Shown here: positions 1-5,688 of the stretch, one piece after another
Position numbering within the stretch: the stretch's first letter is position 1
Layout of the letters: the number at the start of each line of letters is the position of its first letter
DNA from: Planctomycetota bacterium
GTDB taxonomy: Bacteria; Planctomycetota; Phycisphaerae; Sedimentisphaerales; Anaerohalosphaeraceae
DNA: 6,684 nt
NCBI GenBank assembly: GCA_030637065.1
Contig: DAOVVQ010000213.1
Location: 1-6,684 of the forward strand
Reading direction: 5' to 3'
Made by a program: the position numbers and the translations under genes
The notes under the pieces: model-generated
Database searches by the model: none
Told to the model about the DNA's origin: nothing
The model's input: only the letters and a program-made list of their open reading frames with translations

Positions 1-1485
1 AAACTTCGCGTCGTACAGGCCGAGGAGAATATCACTCTCTTTTTGAACACCCACGCGTTCAAAGTCGAGATGGACGGCAGCAGGATCGCCGCTGTCCTTA
101 CGCGAAACATAAAGACCAGCGAAGAATTGCGGTTTACGGGCAAGCTCTTTGCCGATTGCACCGGCGATGGGACAATCGGTTATCTTGCCGGTGCCGATTT
201 TCGGATGGGACGTGAGAGCTATGAAGAAACCAGCGAATCGCTCGCCCCGGAAAAGGCCGACAAAATGACTATGGGAGCGACGATCATGTGGCGAAGCCGC
301 GAGACCGACGGGCCATCGTCATTTCCGGGATGTCCGTGGGCCGTCCAGTTTAACGAGCGAAACGCCCGGCGAACCGAAAAGGCCGAATGGTTCTGGGAGA
401 CGGGAATGAACCTCGACCAGATAGGCGACTTCGAGCAGGTACGCGACCACGGGCTAAGGGCGGCGTTCGGCAACTGGGATTTTATCAAGAACAAGAGCGA
501 GGCCCGCGCCCCGTTCGTCAACCGCAAGCTCGAGTGGGTCGCCTACATAGGCGGCAAACGCGAATCGCGGCGGCTGTTAGGGGACGTTATTCTTCAGGAG
601 CAGGATGTCATCATGCGTGAAGAATACCCCGACGCCTCGGTTACCTCGACATGGAGCATCGATCTGCATTACCCCCATCCCGACAACACCAAAGACTTCC
701 CCGGCCAGGAGTTTCTCTCTGTCGCCAAACACAAACGCTTTAGCCCGGGCTACCCCATCCCGTATCGCTGCTTTTACTCGCGAAATATCGAAAACCTCTT
801 CATGGCCGGACGAAATATCTCCGTTACGCACGTCGCACTCGGAACCGTCCGCGTGATGCGAACAACGGGAATGATGGGCGAGGTAGTGGGAATGGCCGCG
901 TCGATCTGCAACGATCGCGATACCAACCCTCGCGGCGTCTACGAAGACCATCTCGACGAGTTAAAGGCTCTTATGCGCAAAGGTGTGGGAGTTCCTCCGC
1001 CGCCTCCGCTCCCGGTGAACCTGACGCCTCCAGCATGGCTGGATCGCGCTGGAACAAATCTCGCCAGGAATGCAAAGGTAACTGTCTCGGGAAACTACGA
1101 CACAAAGAAATATCCCATCAGCAATATTAACGACGGCCGCTACGATATCAGCGACAACAGCCTCCGCTGGGTAAGCGACAAAACCAGCCCTGACATTATC
1201 GAACTGGCATGGGGCAGCCCGCGGACATTCAGCGCTGTCCGCATAATAACAGGCCAGAGTGGCCGCGGTAGGCCTGCAACACCCATCACCGCCTTTACCC
1301 TCCAGCACCACGCGCAAAACCGGTGGCACGACATCCCCAACGCAGCCGCCACCGCAAACACCTCAATCGATTGGCACGCAACATTCGATAGCATTACTGC
1401 ATCGGGGTTGAGACTCGTAGTCACCAGCACCTCTGGAGACCTCACACGAATCTGGGAACTCGAACTTTACAACCTGACCGACTGA
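1..1485 (+). CDS. FAD-dependent oxidoreductase with C-terminal discoidin-like (F5/8 type C) domain, 5'-truncated by the window
   Basis: The reading frame is open from base 1 to the TGA at 1483-1485 (494 codons), so the true start and the N-terminal GxGxxG nucleotide-binding loop lie upstream. A TTG at 43 is the first start-like codon but is probably internal. The FAD_oxidored (PF12831-like) core is recognised by FADCTGDGTIGYLAGAD at about 151-201 and by the late FAD-contact segment ENLFMAGRNISVTH at 790-831, which is followed by a Gly/Met-rich helix. A proline run (PPPPPLP, about 990-1010) links to a domain of roughly 140 residues (about 1051-1482). That domain starts NLARNAKVTVSG, contains INDG and ends IWELELYN, as in discoidin/F5-8C carbohydrate-binding folds. 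Members of this family are often annotated only as 'FAD-dependent oxidoreductase', and the substrate is unknown. The glycan-binding-type tail and the sulfatase 28 bp downstream suggest an exported enzyme acting on polysaccharide or its products; this is inference, because the signal peptide is outside the window. Confidence 0.86.
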   Translation, partial: KLRVVQAEENITLFLNTHAFKVEMDGSRIAAVLTRNIKTSEELRFTGKLFADCTGDGTIGYLAGADFRMGRESYEETSESLAPEKADKMTMGATIMWRSRETDGPSSFPGCPWAVQFNERNARRTEKAEWFWETGMNLDQIGDFEQVRDHGLRAAFGNWDFIKNKSEARAPFVNRKLEWVAYIGGKRESRRLLGDVILQEQDVIMREEYPDASVTSTWSIDLHYPHPDNTKDFPGQEFLSVAKHKRFSPGYPIPYRCFYSRNIENLFMAGRNISVTHVALGTVRVMRTTGMMGEVVGMAASICNDRDTNPRGVYEDHLDELKALMRKGVGVPPPPPLPVNLTPPAWLDRAGTNLARNAKVTVSGNYDTKKYPISNINDGRYDISDNSLRWVSDKTSPDIIELAWGSPRTFSAVRIITGQSGRGRPATPITAFTLQHHAQNRWHDIPNAAATANTSIDWHATFDSITASGLRLVVTSTSGDLTRIWELELYNLTD

Positions 1486-1503
1486 ACCAAACAAAATGTA
1501 TAG

Positions 1504-1510
1504 AAGGAGA
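1504..1510 (+). promoter_or_regulatory. Ribosome-binding site of the sulfatase gene
   Basis: The sequence AAGGAGA ends three bases before the ATG at 1514. It overlaps the alternative start at 1496 and so decides in favour of the 1514 start, which also places the twin-arginine motif at the extreme N-terminus. Confidence 0.75.
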
Positions 1511-1513
1511 AAG

Positions 1514-3106
1514 ATGAAACGTAGAGAATTCTTAAAGACGATGGCACTGGCTATAGGCGGCTCGGTTTTTGCCAGGTTTGCAATGGCCGCAAAAACACGA
1601 AAGCCGAATATCATTTTCTTCCTGGTTGACGATTACGACAAGCCGGAAACCAGTGTTTATGGCGGAAAGGTCCTTACGCCAAACCTCGAGCGGCTGGCTG
1701 GTGAGGGGATGACCTTTCACAATGCCTACATGACCAGCACGGTTTGTACGCCGTCGAGATATACGTGCCTTACCGGCCGCTACGCCGGGTCATCTTACTC
1801 GCCGGTCTACCTTAACGAATGCCCGCCCGGCAGTCAGGGGCTGCCGGCGTTCAACGTCGCACTTGAAGACGACAACATGAACGTAGGCAATATCCTGGCG
1901 CAGAATGGCTATGCGACCGGTTTCGTTGGCAAGTATCACGTCGGCCCCGAGCCGGAGGAGAAGGATTGCGCCGAATACGGCCTGCACTATGTCCCCAAGA
2001 ACTGCGAATATAGCGAAAAGGTCAACCGGCAGTTCCGCGAGAATGAAAAGGTCTACCGCAAGATGGTCATGGAGAGGGGTTTTACGTGGGCGAAGAACAT
2101 CTACTGGGGCAATACCAAGGCTCCGTTCAAGGGCCACAATCCGGAGTGGACGATAGACGCAGCACTGGAGTTCATTGAAGAGCATAAGGATGGGCCATTT
2201 TATCTTCACTATGCGACGACGCTGCTGCACGGGCCCAACGGCGAGTGGTTCAAGTCCCTCGATAAGCCGCTCGTAACCGGAGAGGGTATCCTCAAGGAGC
2301 CGCTTAATGTCATGGGCCCTCGCAAAAGTGTGATGGAGAGGATCAGAAAAGCCGGGCTTACCGAAAATGAGGCAGGCTATCTTTGGAACGATGACAGTGT
2401 TGGGATGCTGCTCGATAAGCTCGATGAATTGGGAATCGCCGACAATACGTTGTTTCTCTTCATTGCCGACCACGGTTCGGACCTGAAGGGCTCGGTCTAC
2501 AGGCACAGAGGCTCTGAGGTGCCCTGTATTATGCGATGGCCGGCTGGGATGAAAAAAGGTGTTCAGTGCCACCAGCTCATTCAGAATACCGATTTTGTTC
2601 CTACATGGTTCGACCTGGCCGGTGCGCGCGTTCCCAGGAAGTACAAGATCGACGGCGTCAGCATTGCTCCGCTTTTTGCCAACCCCAAAGCCGCCGTCCG
2701 CGATTACGTATACACTGAAATGGGCCCAGCCCGCTCGATCAAGACCAGGGATTTCAGCTATATTTCGCTGAGATACACCACCGAACAGCTCGAGGTCATC
2801 AGATCAGGGAGTCGCGCGATAAAGAAGCTCCAGGGCCTAAGCGGCGGCGTTTCCCGTGCAAGGACGAAACCCGGTGCATTTAGCTATGACCAGCTCTATA
2901 ATCTCGCAAAGGACCCGCTCGAGCAGAATAACCTCGCTGCGAACCCCGAATACGAGGCAAAACTCACCGAAATGAAGCGATTACTGACATCGGAGCTAAA
3001 ACGCTTCCCAAACCGACCGTTCGGCGAATTCGTCCCCGGCGGTAACACCTCGCCTATAGGCACCTTTGACGATGCCCTGAAAAAAATGACCAAAGCTGCC
3101 CAATAG
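1514..3106 (+). CDS. Tat-exported type I (Cys-type) arylsulfatase family protein
   Basis: A hydrolase of sulfate esters, 530 aa from the ATG at 1514. That start is chosen because AAGGAGA (1504-1510) sits at ribosome-binding distance and because the protein then begins MKRREFLK, a Tat motif. A hydrophobic stretch and an Ala-Met-Ala cleavage site follow at about residue 25. An upstream in-frame ATG at 1496 would only add MYRRRK and has no better site. Residues in the 1514 numbering: metal-binding Asp pair VDD at 39-40; the formylglycine motif C-T-P-S-R with Cys78 (codon 1745-1747); GKYH at 139-142; H239; DHG at 319-321; K325; and a C-terminal LYNLAKDPLEQNNLA segment typical of the family. Cys78 needs conversion by a formylglycine-generating enzyme or anaerobic SME, neither of which is in the window. 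Export suggests periplasmic or surface desulfation of sulfated glycans. It is likely co-transcribed with the oxidoreductase upstream. The substrate cannot be read from the sequence. Confidence 0.95.
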   Translation: MKRREFLKTMALAIGGSVFARFAMAAKTRKPNIIFFLVDDYDKPETSVYGGKVLTPNLERLAGEGMTFHNAYMTSTVCTPSRYTCLTGRYAGSSYSPVYLNECPPGSQGLPAFNVALEDDNMNVGNILAQNGYATGFVGKYHVGPEPEEKDCAEYGLHYVPKNCEYSEKVNRQFRENEKVYRKMVMERGFTWAKNIYWGNTKAPFKGHNPEWTIDAALEFIEEHKDGPFYLHYATTLLHGPNGEWFKSLDKPLVTGEGILKEPLNVMGPRKSVMERIRKAGLTENEAGYLWNDDSVGMLLDKLDELGIADNTLFLFIADHGSDLKGSVYRHRGSEVPCIMRWPAGMKKGVQCHQLIQNTDFVPTWFDLAGARVPRKYKIDGVSIAPLFANPKAAVRDYVYTEMGPARSIKTRDFSYISLRYTTEQLEVIRSGSRAIKKLQGLSGGVSRARTKPGAFSYDQLYNLAKDPLEQNNLAANPEYEAKLTEMKRLLTSELKRFPNRPFGEFVPGGNTSPIGTFDDALKKMTKAAQ

Positions 3107-3129
3107 CAAGGTCTAAAAAAGGGGTTCAA

Positions 3130-3154
3130 AAAAGGTACCAGGTACCTTTAATTT
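3130..3154 (+). repeat. GGTACC palindromic repeat, left arm of an inverted pair
   Basis: The core AAAGGTACC-A-GGTACCTTT (3131-3149) is a perfect 9-bp inverted repeat around a single A. The full 25-bp arm matches the reverse complement of 3200-3224 at 24 of 25 positions, the one difference being C3146 against T3208. The arm begins 23 bp after the sulfatase stop. As RNA it could form a 7-bp stem with a CCAGG loop and might end or protect the sulfatase message. The form (short palindrome, placed intergenically, in inverted pairs) resembles REP-type dispersed elements moved by Y1/RAYT transposases; no such transposase is in this window. Confidence 0.75.
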
Positions 3155-3199
3155 GCCTGAAATCGTTGTTTTTAGCGCAGTATGGCCGTTTTTTGTTGA

Positions 3200-3224
3200 A
3201 AATTAAATGTACCTGGTACCTTTT
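3200..3224 (-). repeat. GGTACC palindromic repeat, right arm of the inverted pair
   Basis: This is a near-identical inverted copy of 3130-3154, separated from it by 45 bp (3155-3199). Its inner palindrome is broken by one base (T3208, giving TGTACC instead of GGTACC). The two arms together could fold into a 25-bp stem with a 45-nt loop. The single mismatch suggests slow decay after duplication of a mobile or dispersed unit, rather than a chance palindrome. Confidence 0.75.
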
Positions 3225-3256
3225 ATTGGCGCTTTTTGTTTGCGTTAGGGGGTGTT

Positions 3257-3286
3257 ATTTCAAAAAATATTGGTTTTTTTTGAAAT
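3257..3286. repeat. 11-bp AT-rich inverted repeat just upstream of the -35 box
   Basis: ATTTCAAAAAA at 3257-3267 is perfectly complementary to TTTTTTGAAAT at 3276-3286 across an 8-bp spacer. The right arm ends five bases before the TTGACA box at 3292. It could be an activator or repressor site, an UP-like A/T tract that stimulates transcription, or a weak hairpin with a U-rich 3' arm. The sequence does not distinguish these. Confidence 0.45.
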
Positions 3287-3291
3287 TAGTG

Positions 3292-3321
3292 TTGACAGGA
3301 GGGGGGATTTTACGATATTAT
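3292..3321 (+). promoter_or_regulatory. Sigma70-type promoter of the rrf2-cysH-cysD-cysN operon
   Basis: TTGACA at 3292-3297 is an exact -35 consensus, and TATTAT at 3316-3321 is a one-mismatch -10 box at a spacing of 18 bp. A perfect TATAAT occurs at 3319-3324, but 21 bp from the -35 box, which is too far. Transcription would start near 3327-3329, giving a leader of about 147 nt before the regulator gene. This is the best promoter in the window and has the right orientation for the sulfur operon. Confidence 0.65.
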
Positions 3322-3324
3322 AAT

Positions 3325-3340
3325 TATCCCGATTGGGTTA
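3325..3340. promoter_or_regulatory. Candidate operator dyad at the transcription start
   Basis: TATCCC-GATT-GGGTTA is an inverted repeat with six-base arms and one mismatch, lying directly after the -10 box and over the expected start point. A bound regulator here would block initiation. The adjacent Rrf2-family gene makes autoregulation plausible, but no Rrf2 consensus was matched. Confidence 0.3.
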
Positions 3341-3369
3341 GTGAACATTAAATGATATTTGGCGTAGGT

Positions 3370-3382
3370 ATACCAATGGTAT
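3370..3382. promoter_or_regulatory. Candidate operator dyad ATACC-AAT-GGTAT in the leader
   Basis: This is a perfect inverted repeat with five-base arms and a three-base centre, about 45 bp downstream of the predicted start point. It overlaps the palindrome GGTATACC at 3367-3374. Its size and dyad form suit a homodimeric winged-helix regulator such as the Rrf2 protein encoded next to it. That assignment is inference. Confidence 0.3.
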
Positions 3383-3435
3383 TATTAAGTTCGCGGCGAA
3401 AGGTTGGTAAGTTGTTGTCAGCCAAGAGATTAGAC

Positions 3436-3455
3436 CGCGTATAACGCGTTTTTTT
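3436..3455 (+). terminator. Short hairpin with T run in the operon leader (possible attenuator)
   Basis: CGCGT (3436-3440) pairs with ACGCG (3444-3448) across a three-base ATA loop and is followed immediately by seven T (3449-3455), 19 bases before the regulator start codon. The five-pair stem is short for an efficient intrinsic terminator. Its position inside the predicted transcript would fit a leaky attenuator. I do not recognise a SAM or other known riboswitch in the leader. Confidence 0.35.
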
Positions 3456-3474
3456 AAAATGAAACGGTTTAGTT

Positions 3475-3924
3475 ATGTTGATATCGCAAAAATGCCGGTA
3501 TGCTTTGTGGGCTGTTTTTGAGCTTTCCATGCGGAATAGCTCCGAGCCAGCCAAGATCCAGGTGATTGCCGACGCTCAGGGGATACCAGCCCGGTTTCTG
3601 GAGGTGATTTTGAGTGAATTGAGGCACGGTGGGTTCGTTGAGTCGCGGCGGGGACGCGATGGCGGCTATATGTTGGCACGTCAGCCGGAAGATCTTACCG
3701 TCGGCGAGATAATCCGGCATGTGCAGGGGCCTGTCGATGTGGTAAATCACGGCGGGGCAAACGGCCAACGCGGCGGTCGGGTGCGGGGCGATTATGCATT
3801 TGGCCAGATGTGGGAGCAGATGCGGTCGGCGGTCTCGGGGATCTATGACGGGACGACCTTTGCCGATCTGGTCAGGCGTGAGGTCAGTATGCGGCAGTCC
3901 GGAACTGCGAATTATGCTATATAG
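3475..3924 (+). CDS. Rrf2-family transcriptional regulator without Fe-S cysteines (CymR-like)
   Basis: A 149-aa DNA-binding protein. It opens with the family signature MLISQKCRYAL, then a winged helix-turn-helix (about residues 27-67) with recognition-helix text PARFLEVILSELRHGGFVESRRG and the wing motif GRDGGY at 60-65. A dimerisation helix region follows. The start at 3475 is the only ATG in this frame after the TGA at 3460, although its ribosome-binding site is weak. Fe-S sensors of the family (IscR, NsrR) carry three cysteines around residues 90-106. Here that stretch is Gly/Arg-rich with none, and the only cysteine is Cys7. This matches the cluster-free CymR subgroup that represses sulfur-acquisition genes, in Bacillus in complex with CysK. 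Placement directly before cysH-cysD-cysN supports a role as their local sulfur-status regulator and probable autoregulator. The ligand or partner is unknown; the window contains no cysK. Confidence 0.93.
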   Translation: MLISQKCRYALWAVFELSMRNSSEPAKIQVIADAQGIPARFLEVILSELRHGGFVESRRGRDGGYMLARQPEDLTVGEIIRHVQGPVDVVNHGGANGQRGGRVRGDYAFGQMWEQMRSAVSGIYDGTTFADLVRREVSMRQSGTANYAI

Positions 3925-3931
3925 AGAATTA

Positions 3932-3963
3932 AATCCGTCTTCGCTCCGCTTCGCCGCGACAGG
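3932..3963. other. GC-rich 32-bp insert between GAATTA repeats
   Basis: This segment lies in the rrf2-cysH spacer and contrasts sharply with the AT-rich repeat around it. It contains the mirror repeat CTTCGC-TC-CGCTTC and is flanked by AGAGAATTA (3923-3931) and AGGGAATTA (3961-3969), a one-mismatch direct repeat. It could be a small insertion or simply a diverged spacer. It has no T run and so does not look like an intrinsic terminator. Confidence 0.35.
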
Positions 3964-4019
3964 GAATTAGAGAATTATAGAATTAAAGAATTATGGAAGA
4001 ATGGAATGACGGAATTGGT
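3964..4019. repeat. 8-bp tandem repeat (GAATTANN) covering the cysH translation start
   Basis: GAATTA recurs at 3964, 3972, 3980 and 3988 with an exact 8-bp period. The phase continues in degenerate units beginning GAA at 3996, 4004 and 4012. The likely cysH ribosome-binding site (GGAAGA, 3995-4000) and the ATG (4006-4008) lie within this periodic run. Further isolated GAATTA copies occur at 3909 (in the rrf2 3' end) and 3926. Repeat slippage here could change the mRNA leader. Confidence 0.7.
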
Positions 4020-4758
4020 TGCTACAATTCGGATGGAGACTGAGGGCTTTGGTGCTGAGCGGCTTGTTGAATATGCTGCTAACCGGTTCGGTGGGTCGGA
4101 CGGGACGGCTGGGTCGGTGGCGCTTGCTACGAGTTTTGGGGCTGAGGACCAGGTTTTGACCGATATGCTCTGCCGGGCTGGGGGGCAGGTTAAGGTGTTT
4201 ACTTTGGATACGGGCCGGCTGCCGGAGGAGACTTATGAGGTGATGGAGGCCACCCGCCGCAGGTATGGTATTGAGATCGATGTTCTGTTTCCGGATCGCC
4301 GGCAGGTCGAGGCGATGGTCAGAGAGCGGGGGCCTAACCTGTTTTATGAAAGTGTCGAGGACCGCAAACGCTGCTGTTCGGTTCGCAAGATCGAGCCCTT
4401 AAAGCGCGGGCTTGCAGGTCTGGACGCGTGGATATGCGGGCTTCGCAAGAGCCAGTCGGTTACGCGGTCGGATATGGAGGCGGTCGCGTGGGACGGGCAG
4501 TTCGGGCTTATTAAGATCTGCCCGCTGGCCGATTGGAGCGACGATGAGGTTTGGCAGTATATTCGCCGGCACAATGTTCCTTATAATAAGCTGCATGACG
4601 CCGGCTATCCGAGTATCGGATGTGCACCCTGCACACGGCCGGTCGAGGCGGGCGAGGATATTCGCAAGGGCCGGTGGTGGTGGGAATATCCGGAGCATAA
4701 GGAGTGCGGATTGCACTTAGGGACGGCCAAAAAGACGAGCAAGAAAGAGAACGTGTAG
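4006..4758 (+). CDS. cysH: Assimilatory adenylyl-sulfate (APS) reductase CysH
   Basis: A cytoplasmic enzyme of 250 aa that reduces APS to sulfite and AMP with thioredoxin or a similar donor. The PAPS-reductase fold is marked by SFGAEDQV (43-50), DTGRLPEETY (68-77) and the substrate-binding segment LRKSQSVTR (146-154). Two cysteine pairs, C123-C124 (RKRCCSVRK) and C206/C209 (GCAPC), are the [4Fe-4S] ligands that mark APS-specific (EC 1.8.4.10) rather than PAPS-specific enzymes. The catalytic Cys234 is in KECGLH near the C-terminus. GGAAGA at 3995-4000 supports the ATG at 4006. The gene stops one base before cysD, a spacing that suggests translational coupling. Together with CysD and CysN it gives sulfate to sulfite without an APS kinase step. 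Start and function are secure; electron donor and sulfite reductase are not visible here. Confidence 0.96.
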   Translation: MTELVATIRMETEGFGAERLVEYAANRFGGSDGTAGSVALATSFGAEDQVLTDMLCRAGGQVKVFTLDTGRLPEETYEVMEATRRRYGIEIDVLFPDRRQVEAMVRERGPNLFYESVEDRKRCCSVRKIEPLKRGLAGLDAWICGLRKSQSVTRSDMEAVAWDGQFGLIKICPLADWSDDEVWQYIRRHNVPYNKLHDAGYPSIGCAPCTRPVEAGEDIRKGRWWWEYPEHKECGLHLGTAKKTSKKENV

Positions 4759-4759
4759 C

Positions 4760-5641
4760 ATGGATCAGTTAGAAAAACTCGAGTCGCAGAGCGTTTTTAT
4801 CCTGCGTGAGGCGTACCGCAGCTTTAAGGAGCTTGTGATGCTGTGGTCGATCGGCAAGGACAGTACCGTTTTGCTGTGGCTTGCGAGGAAGGCGTTTTTC
4901 GGCCATGTTCCGATCCCGCTGATGCACGTCGATACCGCGTTTAAGGTTCCCGCGATGATCGAGTACCGCGATCAACTTGCACGGGATTGGAAGCTCAATA
5001 TGATAGTCGGCCAGAATGTCGCTGCTTTGGCGGCGAAGGAGACTTTTCCGGACGGCAAGGTCAGCCGTCTTCAGTGCTGCGCATCGTTAAAGAGCGAGGC
5101 TCTTAAGCATACGCTCAGCGGCGACTGGCCGCGGCGGGTTCTGGACCATTCGACGGGTGAGTATGTCGAAGTGGCCGGCGGTGAGCCTTATACGGGCGTG
5201 ATAGTGGGCGTTCGGGCCGATGAAGAGGGCAGCCGGAGCAAGGAGCGGTATTTTTCGCCGCGTGACAGTGAAAATGACTGGGATGTCGGCGATCAGCCGC
5301 CGGAGTTGTGGAACCAGTTCAAGACCGATTTCGCGCCGGGTACGCATGTTCGGATCCATCCGCTGCTGGACTGGACGGAGCTGAATATCTGGGAGTATAT
5401 CGAGCGGGAGAATATTCCGATCATCGATCTGTATTTTGACCGCGGCGAGGGCAAGCGGTACCGGTCTTTGGGGTGCTATCCCTGTACGACGCCGGTGGAT
5501 TCTACAGCCACGAATGTCGCCGAGATAATCACCGAGCTTCGGGGCGGCAGGTTTTCCAACATCGCCGAGCGGTCCGGCAGGGAGCAGGATAAGGAAGACG
5601 GGGCTGGGTTGGAAACGCTTCGCCGGGACGGATATATGTAG
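4760..5641 (+). CDS. cysD: Sulfate adenylyltransferase subunit 2 (ATP sulfurylase small subunit) CysD
   Basis: A 293-aa PP-loop ATP pyrophosphatase that forms APS from sulfate and ATP, in complex with the GTPase CysN. Visible signatures are the pyrophosphate loop SIGKDS (30-35), HVDTAFK (56-62), GVRADEEGSRSKERYFSPR (150-168), the CYPCT motif (239-243) and a C-terminal tail ERSGREQDKEDG...RRDGYM typical of CysD. Length is close to the approximately 300 aa usual for the family. The segment between about residues 118 and 147 (with TGEYVEVAGGEPYTG) is longer than in the E. coli-type protein and looks like the variant found with the DAPGH-type CysN. The ATG follows the cysH stop after a single base and has only a weak purine-rich site upstream, so translation is probably coupled to cysH. 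A 47-bp repeat-containing spacer separates it from cysN. Confidence 0.96.
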   Translation: MDQLEKLESQSVFILREAYRSFKELVMLWSIGKDSTVLLWLARKAFFGHVPIPLMHVDTAFKVPAMIEYRDQLARDWKLNMIVGQNVAALAAKETFPDGKVSRLQCCASLKSEALKHTLSGDWPRRVLDHSTGEYVEVAGGEPYTGVIVGVRADEEGSRSKERYFSPRDSENDWDVGDQPPELWNQFKTDFAPGTHVRIHPLLDWTELNIWEYIERENIPIIDLYFDRGEGKRYRSLGCYPCTTPVDSTATNVAEIITELRGGRFSNIAERSGREQDKEDGAGLETLRRDGYM

Positions 5642-5643
5642 GA

Positions 5644-5685
5644 ATTTACTATTTATTATTTGCTATTTACTATTTGGATTTTGGT
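5644..5685. repeat. 7-bp tandem repeat (ATTTNNT) in the cysD-cysN spacer
   Basis: ATTT recurs every seven bases at 5644, 5651, 5658, 5665 and 5672, with a degenerate sixth unit (TTTTGGT) at 5679. The run fills almost the whole 47-bp spacer and ends three bases before the cysN ATG at 5689. It is unrelated in sequence to the 8-bp repeat before cysH but has the same style: AT-rich, short period, just before a start codon. Confidence 0.65.
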
Positions 5686-5688
5686 TTA

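Larger units (their letters stand above)
3107..3474. other. 368-bp AT-rich intergenic region with repeats and promoter, no gene
   Basis: This gap separates the sulfatase gene from the sulfur-assimilation operon. It contains, in order, an inverted repeat pair (3130-3224), an 11-bp AT-rich inverted repeat (3257-3286), a promoter (3292-3321), two candidate operator dyads (3325-3340 and 3370-3382) and a GC hairpin with a T run (3436-3455). A 61-codon frame at 3166-3351 runs through one repeat arm and the promoter, resembles no known protein and has no ribosome-binding site. A 30-codon frame at 3352-3444 in the leader also lacks one. No standard factor-independent terminator closes the sulfatase gene; the palindromic repeats are the only strong structures there and might serve. 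Confidence 0.8.

Noticed and set aside
43..1485. Start of the oxidoreductase gene at the TTG at 43
   Set aside because: The same frame is open to base 1 with family-like residues, and the essential N-terminal FAD-binding loop would be missing, so the gene begins before the window.
1790..2572. Long minus-strand open frame (260 codons) opposite the sulfatase gene
   Set aside because: It lies wholly opposite a sulfatase gene with all its catalytic motifs, and its translation resembles no family I know. It is a by-product of codon bias.
3297..3306. AGGAGGGGGG resembling a strong ribosome-binding site
   Set aside because: It lies between the -35 and -10 boxes, upstream of the expected transcript start, with no start codon at a suitable distance.
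3166..3351. 61-codon + strand frame in the intergenic region, with a hydrophobic stretch
   Set aside because: It runs across the right repeat arm, the AT-rich inverted repeat and the promoter, and has no ribosome-binding site. The hydrophobicity comes from T-rich DNA.
3352..3444. 30-codon leader-peptide-like frame starting at the ATG at 3352 and ending in the leader hairpin
   Set aside because: No ribosome-binding site precedes it, and it has no cysteine or methionine run that would suggest sulfur-dependent attenuation. Its stop codon falling in the hairpin is interesting but not sufficient.
3328..3474. Possible SAM or other sulfur-related riboswitch in the operon leader
   Set aside because: I could not find the conserved core sequences of known SAM riboswitch classes. 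Only a short 5-bp hairpin is evident.
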